A stretch of 64,000 nt of DNA from Klebsormidium nitens (Eukaryota; Streptophyta; Klebsormidiophyceae; Klebsormidiales; Klebsormidiaceae), in assembly GCA_000708835.1 (NCBI GenBank), contig DF237394.1:1-64000 (forward strand). Reading direction: 5' to 3'. Shown here piece by piece: positions 21,918-34,300 of this stretch. Position 1 is the first letter of the stretch; each line of letters starts with the position of its first letter. A program made the translations under genes and the position numbers. The notes under the pieces are model-generated. The model had not been told where the DNA came from and did not search any database. It saw only the letters and a program-made list of their open reading frames with translations.

Positions 21918-24186
21918 TGTTAAAGGGCAGAGGGGGGCAGGACTGGCTTTGCAGCTGGACCCCGGCTGATTCAGTCTTTGGCCTCAAAAAGGACGCGGGC
22001 ACGTCTCTCATGTCCTATGAATCGAGGAGCCTTATCAAGCACACAACTGGAAGGCTGCTGAGGGAAGCTCAACTACAGGGCTACGCTTCCCTGTCCACAT
22101 TGCTTTTGGACTTTGAGGCACACCTCCGATGCAGTTCCAAATCTTGCTGCCCTCTTTCAGGAGAGGCTCTGTCCTCCGCTTTAAGTTTGCCGCAACCTCC
22201 AGTGCCCTGTCTTACAGTTGGTTGGCAGACAGGCCAGAGGAGTATGCATTCAACGTCGTGAACAACTTTTCAGAAGTCAGCCTCCAGGAGAAGGGACTAG
22301 AACCATGCAAGCTGGTTTGCGCAAAGCTGGGCAACGTGTGGAAGACGCCGGCAAATCTGTCCATACAGACCCTTGCCTAGATGCCTTCGTTGCTGGACAG
22401 GCAAGAGCCCTGCCCTGTCAACTCTTGCTCAGGTCGTCACCCTGGGGGCTACGCAGCTCACACTGATCTTTCCCCGCAAGAAGTCCGCTCTGCATTCCGT
22501 TCTTCTGGTTCGAAATAGGAATTTTGAAGATCATTGAACTACCTATCCTACTTCATCCGAAGGCGCTGGCCCCTCTTCTTTTCCTTTCCGTCTTTCCTGC
22601 CCTTCCCTGCCTTTCTTGGTCTGACAAAGTAGGAGAAGCTGGAACAGTTCAAAACGACAGCCATTGAGCTGGCACTTTCTCTTCCAGGTACCTTCCAAGC
22701 ATTAAAATGTACTACAGTAAGGTTAAAATGTACTACAGTAGACGACTTCGAAGTGATACATGCCTGGTAGGTACGTACTACGGTGCACCAACACCTAGGA
22801 TACCGTACCTACAAAGCTAGGTTGGTTAAAACCGTAGCTGTAGGTTGCGGGTAGGTACACGGAGTGACGATCCTGACTCCCGAGTCCTGACTCCTGAGTT
22901 CTGACGTCTCATTCCTCACAGGTCTTTAGGTAAACCGTACGTGCTGGTTTCCCGAGTGACGACAGCAACGCGTGCAAAGAGTCACTGCGCGTAGACAGCG
23001 GAAGCTTGATCGCATCACGTATCGGATTCCTTCTCATCACAGCCAATCAAATGGCAAGACGTGCGAACCTGCGTCACTCAGGGTTTGCTTTGCGTCACAC
23101 TTTGCTGACGCTGAATCGATGTGTGAGCGTCACTTGTGATCTCAGCAGATTCTTAGAATCTTGTGCCCCGCAAACCCCGCTGTTAATCATTGAGGATGGC
23201 CCCCCTTTCGGGACCGCCCGGCCGGGCAGGCGGGCCCAGCAGACACTGGTCAGTAGACTCCTCCGACCGGCTGCAATTTGCCGCTCTACAATTAAACCAC
23301 GACTGTGAGACAGAGTTAGTAACTTGGTATCAAGTGTCAAGGTGTACACCAACCATTCCTTGGGACCTTGGCCCGGCGCTTATTGATATGCCCGGAATTT
23401 GAGTCGGTTCCCACAGCGATCCGAGCGCCATAGTCCGTCGATAAAAGTCAACGCAAGCCAGCGGCCGTCGATACAGATTACGGTATGCAAGAAGTATAAA
23501 CCACAATTCCTGAGTTCGCAATGCGTAAAAGTACAATACGTGCACAAGAGCCGCTATCGCAGCTCATGAAGGAGATGGCTTTCCAAGTGTTCAATATAGT
23601 ACCGTTAAAAACGGAATTTGAGGTACCGTTACGTAGACCACCTCGATCCAACCTCGCTTGTTCTTATGGCTTATCAAACCGGCTGATGATCATCGACGAG
23701 CCTGACCAACTTATTAGTAGCATGCCCAGGTTGTGTCTTGGGAAATCTATTAATGAAGGAATTTCAAGGGGGTTTGTGACATGGGCTCAAACTGTGGATT
23801 TCAATGTGTTGCACTGTCAGCGACAAATTTCACGTCTGGTGAGTCCAATGGAGCGAATAGACTGTCCTTATGTCTGAATCGATATTGACTTTAATAGTCG
23901 CTCGGTATGGGGACCCCTGCATGTGTACGTCCGTCAAGCATCATACCGAGGCCCACTTTGATTAATGACAGTCATGCCAGTACAGTACCGGGGTAAAGTG
24001 ACCATCAGATCCAACCGACGATTCGTCAACGAACCTGGGTCATGACATCTGCGCAACTTGATGCGTATCAGGCACTGTGGCATCACCCTTCGCGTTCGCG
24101 TTTATGACATTAATACATGCCCTTCAAATCACCATGATTTGAGGCCCTGCTGCAAGAATGCGTACGCTCGACATGCGCGCACGTAT
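21918..24186. other. Intergenic region with short repeats
   Basis: This region is upstream of the minus-strand P450 and downstream of the minus-strand fucosyltransferase. It contains a tandem 18-bp repeat at 22702-22740 and a stretch rich in GTACC/GGTAC words (about 22760-22870). Open frames at 22129-22380 and 23521-23877 have no recognisable sequence, no splice context and no support as genes. Confidence 0.4.
22702..22740. repeat. Two-copy direct repeat
   Basis: TTAAAATGTACTACAGTA occurs at 22702-22719 and again at 22723-22740, a 21-bp period. It is intergenic. It may be replication slippage or a small duplicated regulatory word. Confidence 0.6.
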
Positions 24187-27100
24187 TCATAGAACGACTC
24201 TCGTCAACGTTTGTTCGCGCTTTTCTACAGCGGCACACAGGCACTCGGGAAGGGGGTTCGCATAAAAGTACTCCTCGCCTTTCCTCGCCTCCTGTCTGCT
24301 CATCCCCTCGTCTTTCAAGCCCTTGGCTCGCACCCGCGCCTGCCCAGAGTCGCTGCCCTGAGCCGCCGCCAGCTGCTGCCAACACGTGGCAACGTCAACG
24401 TTCCCGGCAGCGAACTCGTCCAAGACCGGAATCAGCTCCTTTCCTTGCAGATGTATTGTTTTCCTATGCCCCGAGAATCGTCGGTGCCCTCGCACAGCTT
24501 TCGCCATGTTGCCCGAGAAGGTTGCGACGAAGACGTCACTTGCAACACTGATGACGTAGTCCACTGCGGCCCATTGATTCAAGTGGGCTTGCAGGGCGGT
24601 CAGCTGCGCCGGCGGGACCAGCGACTCCTGGAGACGCACGACAACTTTTCACCATGCAACCAGATTCGGATTCTCACTAGAGGTGCTGAGCCAGCGGTTC
24701 TGGTCAAACAGACTTAATGTGCAGCAGAAATAGTAGCCAGGGATCCCAGAGCCCTGTGCTGGAGCTGATCAAGACGCCGAGCAATCAGCGCGCTCCACAT
24801 TTCATTGGCTCCAGTGCGATCGGACAACGCTGAGGATAAAAAGAGCAAACAACCCGGCCGTGAGGAGCACTGCCGTCACATGGTCGCTCGCCCATTTGCT
24901 CCATGTCACTGCTCTAATTAGTATTTGTGTCGCAAAGCACCGTGAGTCCGAGGGCCATTCACACTGCTGGTAGCCTCACCTTGGTAACTAGGTTGGGGAA
25001 CTGCTCTCTAAGCGGAGCCAGCGCGTCCGGTCCGCCAAAGAGCTCCCCCGAGGCCAAGTAAATCACTGTATCGCGCCCGAAGCCGAGCGCGCGCAGAGTT
25101 AGGCCCACCTCCGAGGGGCTGAGCGGGCACCGCCCCGAGCGGCGCGCCTCGAGCGGGTTGATCTCCTTCACGCGCCACTGCGGCGTGGCCAGCCTGGAAA
25201 CGAAAGAGGGCAATGTCATGGGTTTTTCTGTCTTTATTTGGGGAGATTTTCAGGCAGAACCGTGAACAAAAGCGCAACAAGAGACTGGCGGACAAGAGAA
25301 AAGAAAGTGGGGCCAGCACGCATGGCCTACAGGGTCGGGGTGCGGATTGTTTCAGATCGGTCTGGGTTTCAGATCGGTCTCGAAGCCTCGCTTTCAGCGT
25401 TCAGGAGTACAGGACTAGGTATACATCCTAACGGAGAGTATGCGGGGATTGCACGTCCCGGTCGGGCGATATCCAAAGAACGAGACGAGAGAGAGCATAT
25501 TAGCAGGGCGTTTCCCTACGCGACAGAACGAGAGCTTCTTTGACACGAGACTTTCCTCTTTACGACATCAAGACCCACATCTCTTCACAGAAAAGCTCAC
25601 CTGACCGCTGTCAGTGCGTCTGCCTCTGCGGGCGCGAGGCCGTGCGTGCAGCCGCTGAATGCCAGCACGTCCTTCTCGTACCGCAGGTGCAACGCCACAA
25701 AGGGTCCCCGCGCCCGAAGCTTTTGCACCAAGCCGTCGGCCAGGGTGCGCATGGGCGCCGCAAAGCGCAGCGCGTGGAATGCGACCTTGCAGCGCAGCTT
25801 CTGGACTGAGGGCGGCAGCTCGTTGTTGGCCAGCGTGGTGTCAGTCTTGGCGACCTCGATCACCTGGCACGCGGGGGAGAAACAGCTGGCGGGCATGCTA
25901 GAGGGTGGGCGGAGGTTTAACGAGCATAAAAACTGCCCTGCAACGCGATAAGCTGGAAAAGGGCGTTGGTTAGGTGGAACGTCGTCTGAAAGCCAGCCGT
26001 CGGTCAGATTGATTAATCAAGAAGTCAAGAAGGACTTCTTCGCTTAAGCCAAGTGGTTTGAAGCTGCTGACATGCAATGGTTAGGACCCAGTACAACGCT
26101 TAGGTGATCTGAAGTCTGAGAATGGAGGGGCGATCTTATATTTAGCCACACTCCCTTCATTTCTGCGTGCTTTCAGAATTCACTGAGGTAAACCTATTCC
26201 AAAAAGGAATGCACCATGTGCCGACGTTTCAGTTGGCGGACTCTATCTCGACTTTGGACGTTCTCCCTAGACTGCGGGACGTCCACTTCGTCTCTCTGTA
26301 TTGATTGTGACCAGCGGGATGACTAAAAAGACAGCTCCATAATGCCGGGTCCCTCAAAATGTGACAATAAGGGCGTACCTTGTAGTTCTGCCAGAGGGGG
26401 GCGATCATGCTGTGGTAGTACTGCAGGTCGGACCACGTCTTGAAGTGTTTCCGCGCCACGGGGGCACCCTGCAGCTCTGCCGGGAGGGCAGCCACCACCG
26501 GCACGTCATCCGGGAGGGCCTCGATAAAGAACGGCAGGTCGAACAGCTCCTCAAACGTGCTACACAAAGACAGCACACGGAAGTCAGACTGCGGACTGCC
26601 CGGTGGACTGCCCGGTTGCTTGCAGTGCGGTTACTATCTATCAATGGGTTGACAGGACGCAATTTCTCCCACATGCTGAAGACCCTATCTCGGAGATTGT
26701 AGACATGCCACCACTATCTTTGGCTGCCCTGCTCCCGCTCTGACCTCGCAAAGCAGCTGTGCTGCGTCCATTTGCGTCTGTCCAAAGTCACCCTGAGTTG
26801 TAGAACGGATGCCAAAAGCACCTGCGAAGCTTGTTCTGGAATACAACTATCAGCTTTTCAGTCACCCTGTGTGGAGACAGTGTGAGGGATATGGCCCTCA
26901 CCTGTTGTCCTGCCAGAACGACCGTGCGTCCAGGTACGGCACGACCAGCGCGGCCTCCAACACTCGGGCGATTGCCACCATATCCGCGATCCCCAGCCGC
27001 ATCTGGTTCAGACCCCCATTGGCATGGACCACCAGATGTCCCTTGGGGTTCGCCAACACCCGCAGCTCAGTTTCTATGCACGGCACATCTTGATTGCCCT

Positions 27101-27848
27101 CTGGCTGCTGCCAGACACCCCCTGCCCCCTCTGTCGCTGGGCCTAACGAGCCCCTTTCTTCTCCAATGGCGCTATCAACGATCCCCAAGTTTTTGCTTGA
27201 TGAGCCCAGCTCCAACGATCCAGGGAGGAGTGTCTTCAAATCCGTGCTTCCATCCGTGTCTGGTGGTTTCCCAGATCCAGCTTCCAAGAGAACCACATCC
27301 TGAGCTGGAGTTTCCCACCCAGCCTGGTTCTCGATGGCCTGCAACTGGAAGAAGCACAGTCAGGGGTAAGACACAAACAAGCATGGCTGGGTCCCACATT
27401 GGAGTCCATAAGCCCCCGCGTGACGTCAGGGAGACAGGAACCGACTGGCGAAGGTGGTAGATAACGGGGTAGTTGTGGCATCGATCAATCTAAACATAAG
27501 CACCCCAAGCCAGGTGCTCTACTTTTGCTGACTGCGGCAGCGCTCTCCTGCACAACCATTTGATCCCCCAATCCACACCTCAACAGCATTACAGTATTCC
27601 TTCGCCCATTTCGAGCCCCACATTTGACAAGCTCCGGATGCTGCGCAGCCTACCGTGTGCGGGGGCAGTTCGGTGGCACCGTCTGCTGGTTGTACCGCCC
27701 AACGCACCACTGCTTCCCAAGCGACAGTGATGCCCACCATGCTGCACATGCTTAACAGCAAACATTTTTGGCACACTCCAACTCTCCAACGACGCGTTGA
27801 GGTTCCTGGCGATGCAGGAAGGTCATAAAAACTTGTCCTCCTTCGCAT
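24187..27848 (-). CDS. Plant GDP-fucose O-fucosyltransferase family protein (DUF246)
   Basis: Six exons on the minus strand with consistent phases: 27848-27654, 27338-26902, 26559-26379, 25863-25601, 25193-24980, 24627-24187; 576 residues. An Arg-rich start and one hydrophobic segment (about 25-50) give the type II Golgi-anchor topology typical of the family. Catalytic-domain signatures appear in order: [34 protein letters not shown], the GDP-fucose-binding [43 protein letters not shown], and the C-terminal [20 protein letters not shown]. Such enzymes transfer fucose, or in some plant members rhamnose, to protein or pectic acceptors in the Golgi; the acceptor here is unknown. About 80 residues between anchor and catalytic domain are low-complexity. 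The gene is divergent from the MINIYO homologue, the start codons separated by 486 bp. Confidence 0.9.
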
Positions 27849-28334
27849 CTTCCATGCATCTGCTCTTTGGATGCCTTCGACTTGGATGGAGTTCCATGCA
27901 AAGAAGGTGGTGCACCCTTTCAAGCAAGTACTCTTTTAACTAGTTTCAGATCTTGGTGCAATGCGGCGGAAGCACGCTGGCCAGCAGCATGTTCTCTCGC
28001 CACCAATGGAACAGGCATGCACAATGCACCATGCATGTGGGAGTCGTGGGGGAACCCCCTGCAATGGGATTCGGAACCCGGATCGGGTTTGTCACTCAGA
28101 AATTCTGATCTCGTTCGGAGTCGTGAAGGGTTAAGAAGCAAAACCCTGCGGTTATCCACTAGACCGCCCAGGGCCAAGGGTGGCATTGCCGACCGCACCA
28201 GCAAGTACTCGAGCAGGGCATCCATAGTTCACGTATGGCATGCAGGAAAAGTGAAAGTCTGCTGGGGCAGACAATTGCCGCTGAGGCCGTTCTTGTGCGG
28301 GGGTTGAAGGAACTCGTGTGATTCTGTCGCCATC
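27849..28334. promoter_or_regulatory. Bidirectional promoter (fucosyltransferase / MINIYO)
   Basis: The 486 bp between two divergent start codons must hold both 5' ends. No clear TATA box is seen for either gene. Much of the space is taken by a tRNA-like segment on the minus strand (28058-28185, see separate entry). Confidence 0.5.
28058..28185 (-). other. tRNA-like / pol III promoter-like segment
   Basis: Read on the minus strand, this segment has a D-arm-like hairpin (complement of 28144-28173: GCGGTCTAGTGGATAACCGC) matching an A box. An anticodon-arm-like AGGGTT...AACCCT follows. Further on is GGGTTCCGAATCCC (complement of 28066-28079), close to the B-box GGTTCGANNCC with one extra base. 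The A-to-B spacing is near 90 nt, too long for a plain tRNA, so an intron-bearing pseudogene or a tRNA-derived SINE is more likely. No clean acceptor stem was found. Confidence 0.35.
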
Positions 28335-31300
28335 ATGGACGCGCGGCCACAAGCGCAGCCAATGGACTCGGAGGAGGCGCTGCTGGCTGCCCAGCAGAGT
28401 TTCGTCCGCAGCATGGAGGCCTCATCTGTGCAGCTCAAAGTAAAGCGGCCGGTACCAAATCAGCCGCTGAAAGATTCGGCTGCTGCCTCCGAGAAAGCCT
28501 TGTCGGGTGCACGAACTCCAAGGGTTTCTTGGTCGCCTGAGGTGGTGGACAATGGAGGACCGACGGCGACAGAGGGCGGTGCCACGGCGATCGGAACAAT
28601 TGCGTCCAGGGGGGCAGCTGGCACAATTGCAGGAGGTGCGGGTGTAGGGGCTGCTACAAGGCCCATCAAAGCATTCTCCGCTCGTCCGACAGGCCCGTCA
28701 TTCCGCAAGGAAAGTGGTGCTGCTGGAGATGCCCCCGATGAGCCACGTGCCAGGGTAGGGGCTGGGGCAGATCTGACGGCCGGCGATGATGTCTCTGACG
28801 ATGAGAGTCTGGAAAGGGGCGATGGGGGTGGTGCAGACCCCATGTCAGAATCGGTGGATCGCCCCCCGTACGAGCCGCTGCCCACCGTGGGTGCCATCAA
28901 AGAGAAGGGCTATGGAGGGGCAGGCGCCAAAGACGCCGGCTTTGTCGCCCAAGTGCCGGCACCCCAAGCAACACCCTTCCCGGAAGCAAGGCATCGCTCG
29001 GAGGGGCCGGTGGGTGCAGGTTTCGCATTGAAAAGAGTGGATGCCCAAGCTGCAATGCTGCCACAGATGTGCCAGGAGGCTTCTTAAATATGATTTTTGA
29101 CTCCATGGTTGGATGAGCAGCAGCTTTCCCAAGCGTATCACGATACTTGACAAAATTGAAGTGAGAGGATCGAATCATGCTCCCTTGTCTTTGTGGTGTC
29201 GCGTGCCATTCATCTTGTTGGCTGGACTACGTACTGCTCAATCAAGCAATGTCCGCACAAATTTGCTGCCATTACTCTGCCGGACAGTTCTTATGTCACA
29301 TGGAATACAGTCAGCTGTCAAAAGAAAGGAGTAGAATCATTTGCTATCCTCTCCGCCATCACAATTGCACCCCTTTCTGTGTGCAGCACTGGGCCCCTGT
29401 CCCCCAGGTGGTGCTGGAGCGCCTCCAACCAGAGGCGGACAGCTCACCTCCATTCGACCCAGCCATGGCCATCCCCCTCTCTCGACCAGACCCTGCCCAC
29501 AAGAAGGCAGCGATGAGCAAGTTCCGTCAAGCTATGCTCGATAGTCGCAAGACGGGGGAGCCGAACAGTCAGCCCAAGGATCAGCGGCGGGTGATAGCTG
29601 GTCCAAAGGGGGAAGTTGCCAGGGCGCAGGCTGCCAATAGAGGCGACACCTTTGAGGGGGCAAATATTCGAGCGAGTGCGGGCAATGAGGAAAGCCGGTT
29701 GGACACGAGTTATGGTAAGCAAGCAGCGCTGAGAAGCCGCAGTGGGGGGGAAGGCACCGTAGTGGAGCAATCTGGAGCTCCTGCGCCTTCTTTGGAGGAG
29801 GAAGCAATTGACAGGGAGAATCGTGCACGTTTGGCGGGGATGTCAGCGGCCGAGGTGGCGGCAGAGCAGGCGGAGCTGCAGCAGATGCTGCCACCTGGCG
29901 TACTCGAGGCGCTCCGCAAAAGGGGGGCCAGGAAACTGGGGGCTGGGGGACATGACGAAGCGAGGAGCTCTTTGGTGGAAAAGAAGCTTGATATTAGCCA
30001 GGAGTTAGAAGAGACCAGCGCCGTTAAGAGTGCAGGCGCAAGGACAGAGAAGCCCCCGCTCCGACGGCAGCCCACTCCTCTGCCTGGCGCCATTCCATCA
30101 GTGCAAAAAGGGCCGCCAGTCAGCCTCGGGGCAATTTCTGAGGATGGGGGGGTAGAAGTGGCATCAGGCGACACAGCAATTGGTATTTCTCGTGGGAAAG
30201 AAGATCTGAAGGCACCGCCAGAACGGGTAACCCCGGCAGAAGGAACACCTTTGCGGAGGCAACCCACGCCTCTTCCTGGCGCGATTCCGAAAGCAGTCAA
30301 GTCCGGAGGGGCAACTTTAGATTCTCTCGCAGAAGACGAGGGGGAGACGGGGGACGACAGCGGTGCAGGGTCAAGAAGCACGGGAGAACGGCTGTTACGG
30401 CAGCCCACGCCGATGCCGGGTGCGATCCTGCAGCACACCCCGCAGCGGAAACCGGAATTGGGCGTCCTCATTGAAGAGGATGGGGACGAACCGGCGGCTG
30501 ACGAGATGGAGGAAGGCTTGCTCAGCACGGAGGAGGAGGTCAGTGGGCCGGAGGGCGCATCGGTAGGGAGAGCGGACGAGCTTCAAGGGGCGTTGGCTAG
30601 ACAGCCGACTCCTCTGCCTGGCGCTATTCCTGTCGTCAAAGGTTTGCGCGAGCCTGTTCTCGCTCCTTTGGAGGAAAGCCCCGAGGATGAGGAAGACGAA
30701 GCACGGGCGGAGGTGTGCAGTGCAGGCGCCGCGGGGACCAGTGGACGCTTGGCGCGGCAGCCGACGCCTCTGCCGGGGGCCATTCCGAGTCCGCGCACGA
30801 AGCCCGGGGCTGCGCTGGCGACTTTAGAGGAAGAAGAGGGCGAGGAGGATACGGGCGAAGAGAGAGAGGAGCGGCCTCCGGGACAACCAACGGACCCTGT
30901 GCCAAGCAGCAGCGGGGTCCCTGAGCCAAGCTTGCATTCCGCTTCGGAATCTGAAAGAGAGCCGGGCGCCAAAGGGGTGTCCGCGTCCTCTTTCTCACAC
31001 GCTGAGCCTCGTGTGTCTCCGCTGATGTTCGCACCGGTCAATGCGTCCGACATGCGCTTCGACCTCGATGGGGCGCTCCTCGCGCCGGAGCCCGGCGGGC
31101 CGGGCAGTGCTGACGTTACCACGAAGGTGGCGGAGCGCGACATCCTGCGGAGCGAGGGGGATCCCTCAGGTACGGGGTACTCGCTGCAGGAGGCTGCGAA
31201 GCTGGCGCGCAGCACGGTGCCGAGTCAGCGGGCGGCCGCCCTGCGCTTGATTGCAGGGGTGCTGAGGAAGGCTGTAGGTGGGATGCATGGTGGAGAGGGG

Positions 31301-34300
31301 GCGGAAAGTGACGAAAGGGGGCTCTGGAGGGGCGTGTGGGCTCGAGTGTGGGCGTATGCGCTGGGGCCAAATTTGCAGTTGGCAGTCGTGCTCAGGTGAG
31401 GCCGACAGAACGGAACCCAGAGGGACGGGTCAGAACAGCAGTCCGTATCCTGTCTGCCATAGGACGAGCTAGGGGGCAACGTTCGTCGTCTCCTGAAGAG
31501 ACCGGTGCATAATTCCGATCTGCGGAAACTCTTTTTCTGTGGGTAATTCACTCAAGTCTGGGATTACGTCGGACGGGACTCTGCGGAAGACAGCGTTCGT
31601 CTTTGAGGGAACAGCAAGAGGCGTGCCTTAGCTTGGCGAGTTCTGTTGGTGAAATGTGCAAGTGATGACATACCAACGAGCAAGCCCTTAGCAAGAAGCG
31701 CCTGTACTCCATCAGTATTCAAGCAATCACACCCATCATAGCACCATTCTCCTCGACACTGCTGCTACGCTTGATTGCTTGCATCGTACCAGAATGCTTA
31801 TAGAGGAGTTGCTTTGTGATCCGATTCATGGTTCCTCCCATGTCTCTCGTTGTTCCCTTTTTCCGCTTCGAATTATCCCCGCCTCCTTTGACAAAGTACT
31901 TTTTGCCGTGTTCCCAGGTCTGCTCTGGACGACTCCCATGCGACGGTGCTCGCCGCGGCCGCGCACGCGCTGCTGGCGCTGCTGACGGGCGTCGAGAACG
32001 AAACCAATTTTGAAGATGCGGAGGCGGTTTGGAGAAGCCCACACGAGTCTGCGTCACTATTTACGGGGCCATGCGACCGCTCGTCGGGTGTTCTGACGGC
32101 GGGTGAGCCGGCCGCACAAATATGCACCTGTTGCCAACGCTCCTTACTTCGCGCTGGTAATCCTAACAGCAAGCGACAATTGAGGGCCAGCTTGCTTCGC
32201 CTTCGTGAGAGGCTTACTTGCTCTATCAGGTCACACCGTCCGCTTTGACTTGCCAGAAAGGTGTTCTTGGACCTATTGGAACGAGGGGCATCCGGTCCCC
32301 GCAGGAGTCTAGCTTTCCTTCAGCTGTCGAGCAGTCCGTTCTCGCGGTTCACCCGCCTCTGTTAACTCCTTGTCCTTTGAGATGGTCGCTCTTACTGACA
32401 GTCCCTCTGTGCGGGCAGGGGTGAGCAGTTGGGGCCGGTGGGCGGCCCGAGCGAGCGTGGACACAAGTGCGGCCGCGGAGGGCGACGAAGTGCGCGAAGA
32501 GACGGTGGGCGACGATGCGCGGGTGGCCGCTGGTGACGTGGTGGTGGGGCTGATCCGCATGGGCATCCTGCCCCGCATCAGATTTATCCTTGAGGTGGGC
32601 GGACGATGCTACTCGGGACCAGGCTTGGCGAGATGCGAAGCAAGGAGCGCGGGTTCGGGGGCGAGTTCGGATGGGTGTCGTCTTCCTTGCTTTTCGGGCA
32701 AGCGCTGCAGCAATTGGCAGAAACATGCGCAATTCTCGATCTAAAGTTGACGGGAAGTCCGCCTATACCAGCTGTACGATTACCTTCGCTTCTTAAGATG
32801 CGGTGTAGAAGACGATTTGACACACGCCGTTCAAGGTTTTGCCGTGCTAGAATATGAATCTTCCATGACTCGCGCTTCAGAAGATCAGCTCAAGCGAGCC
32901 TTGTGGCTGCCATCTCGGAGCGTGGACTTCCTGCTGTTTGCAGCCTCTTACTGTGCAGGGCTTACGGTGATTACATGATTCAGCGCCCTTCTACGCTCTG
33001 ATAGCTGTTAGGGAAGCGGAAGCACGAAGGAGAAAAAAGCAGCCGCTCAAGCAAAATACTGCTTTTCTTCTTCGCATTTTGAGTATTTTCCTAGCTTAAG
33101 CATTTCACTCCGCAGGTCCTGAGCCTGCCCGCCCTGGACGAGCCCCTCTTGGCCACGCTGGTGACCCTAGCCCGCCACTCGGCCGCGGCAGCCCGCGCGG
33201 TCCGCGACTGCCCGCGGCTGCTGCCCACGCTGCGGGGCATCTTCGTGGGCGTGCTCGCGCCTGCAGTGCGCTCCCCGATACCCAGCCACACCGCGCAGGA
33301 GACGGCGGTCAAGCTGCTCACGGTGAGTGCCTGCGGTCAAGCACGATACCCGGTTGGCCGAGCGGGATTGACCCACATCATAGCGATTGTTTGCTCTCTA
33401 CTCGTTTCTGGAGGCGCGGATTGCGCCTCCTTTTGAGGGCCAAGAGTTGCATGTTGGTGAGGGTGGGTGTGCACTATAACAGTTCTGAAGGCAATTAAGA
33501 GCTGCACTCTGCATGCATCATTTTTGTAGAACTAAGAAAACCTCCTTGCAGAGCTAAGACCAGCTTTGTTGGCATTCACCTTCTACATCACGTCCCTGAT
33601 GGCCCTGCTCTCTTTCCCCCCGCTCTCAGATGCTGTGCCTGGCAGACCGTGCCTCTGCCGCCCTGGTTTCCGATACGGGCCTCCTCTCGTTGGCCAAGCG
33701 CCACCTTGTGTCCCGGCCCCGCGCACCCCTCCGCTTCCCGCCCGCCTTCTCACGAGTGCTCCGCCTCTGGCGCACCTGTGCGCTGTACGGCCGGGGGGGC
33801 GGCTCTCTCTCGGACTACTACGGCGCCCTTGCGGTTGTCCTCGAGCCGCCGGCGGGGGACAGAGCCGCTGCAGAAGCAGCCCCCTGGGGAGAAAGCGCTG
33901 AGGCATACCTGCTCTTGGAGGCGTTAGCTCGGACGTTGCCGAGTGGTCGGGAAGACGAGTCGGCGGACGAGGAGCGAGCGGAGGTGCTTTTGGACTGGGC
34001 AACGGTTGGGCCTCTGGTTGAGACGGCCACAAAATGGCTGAGCCCCGGGGTACTGGGGGCGCTTCCTGAGACGCGGACAAGCCCAGGTGGTGCCGCCCCC
34101 TTGCACGCGCTGGCAGCAGCCGTGCACTTCCTGGCGACCGTCGCGGAGAGGAACGCGGGGCAGCTAGGTCGCCTCGAAAGGGCCCTGGTCGACGCTCTGC
34201 TCGTCGAGGGGGGAGGCCTTCGCACCGCTGCTTCGCATACCAGCCCCAGTAGGGAGGGCAAACGTCCGGTGGGCGACGATCCCAGAACGGAGCGCGAGGT

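Noticed and set aside
23521-23877. 118-codon plus-strand frame as an orphan gene
   Set aside because: No recognisable motifs, no splice or promoter context, and ordinary intergenic composition.
29710-31215. Long minus-strand frames, Ser/Pro-rich
   Set aside because: They mirror the Gly/Glu/Pro-rich exon 2 of the MINIYO homologue, where the plus strand has conserved RPAP1 motifs.
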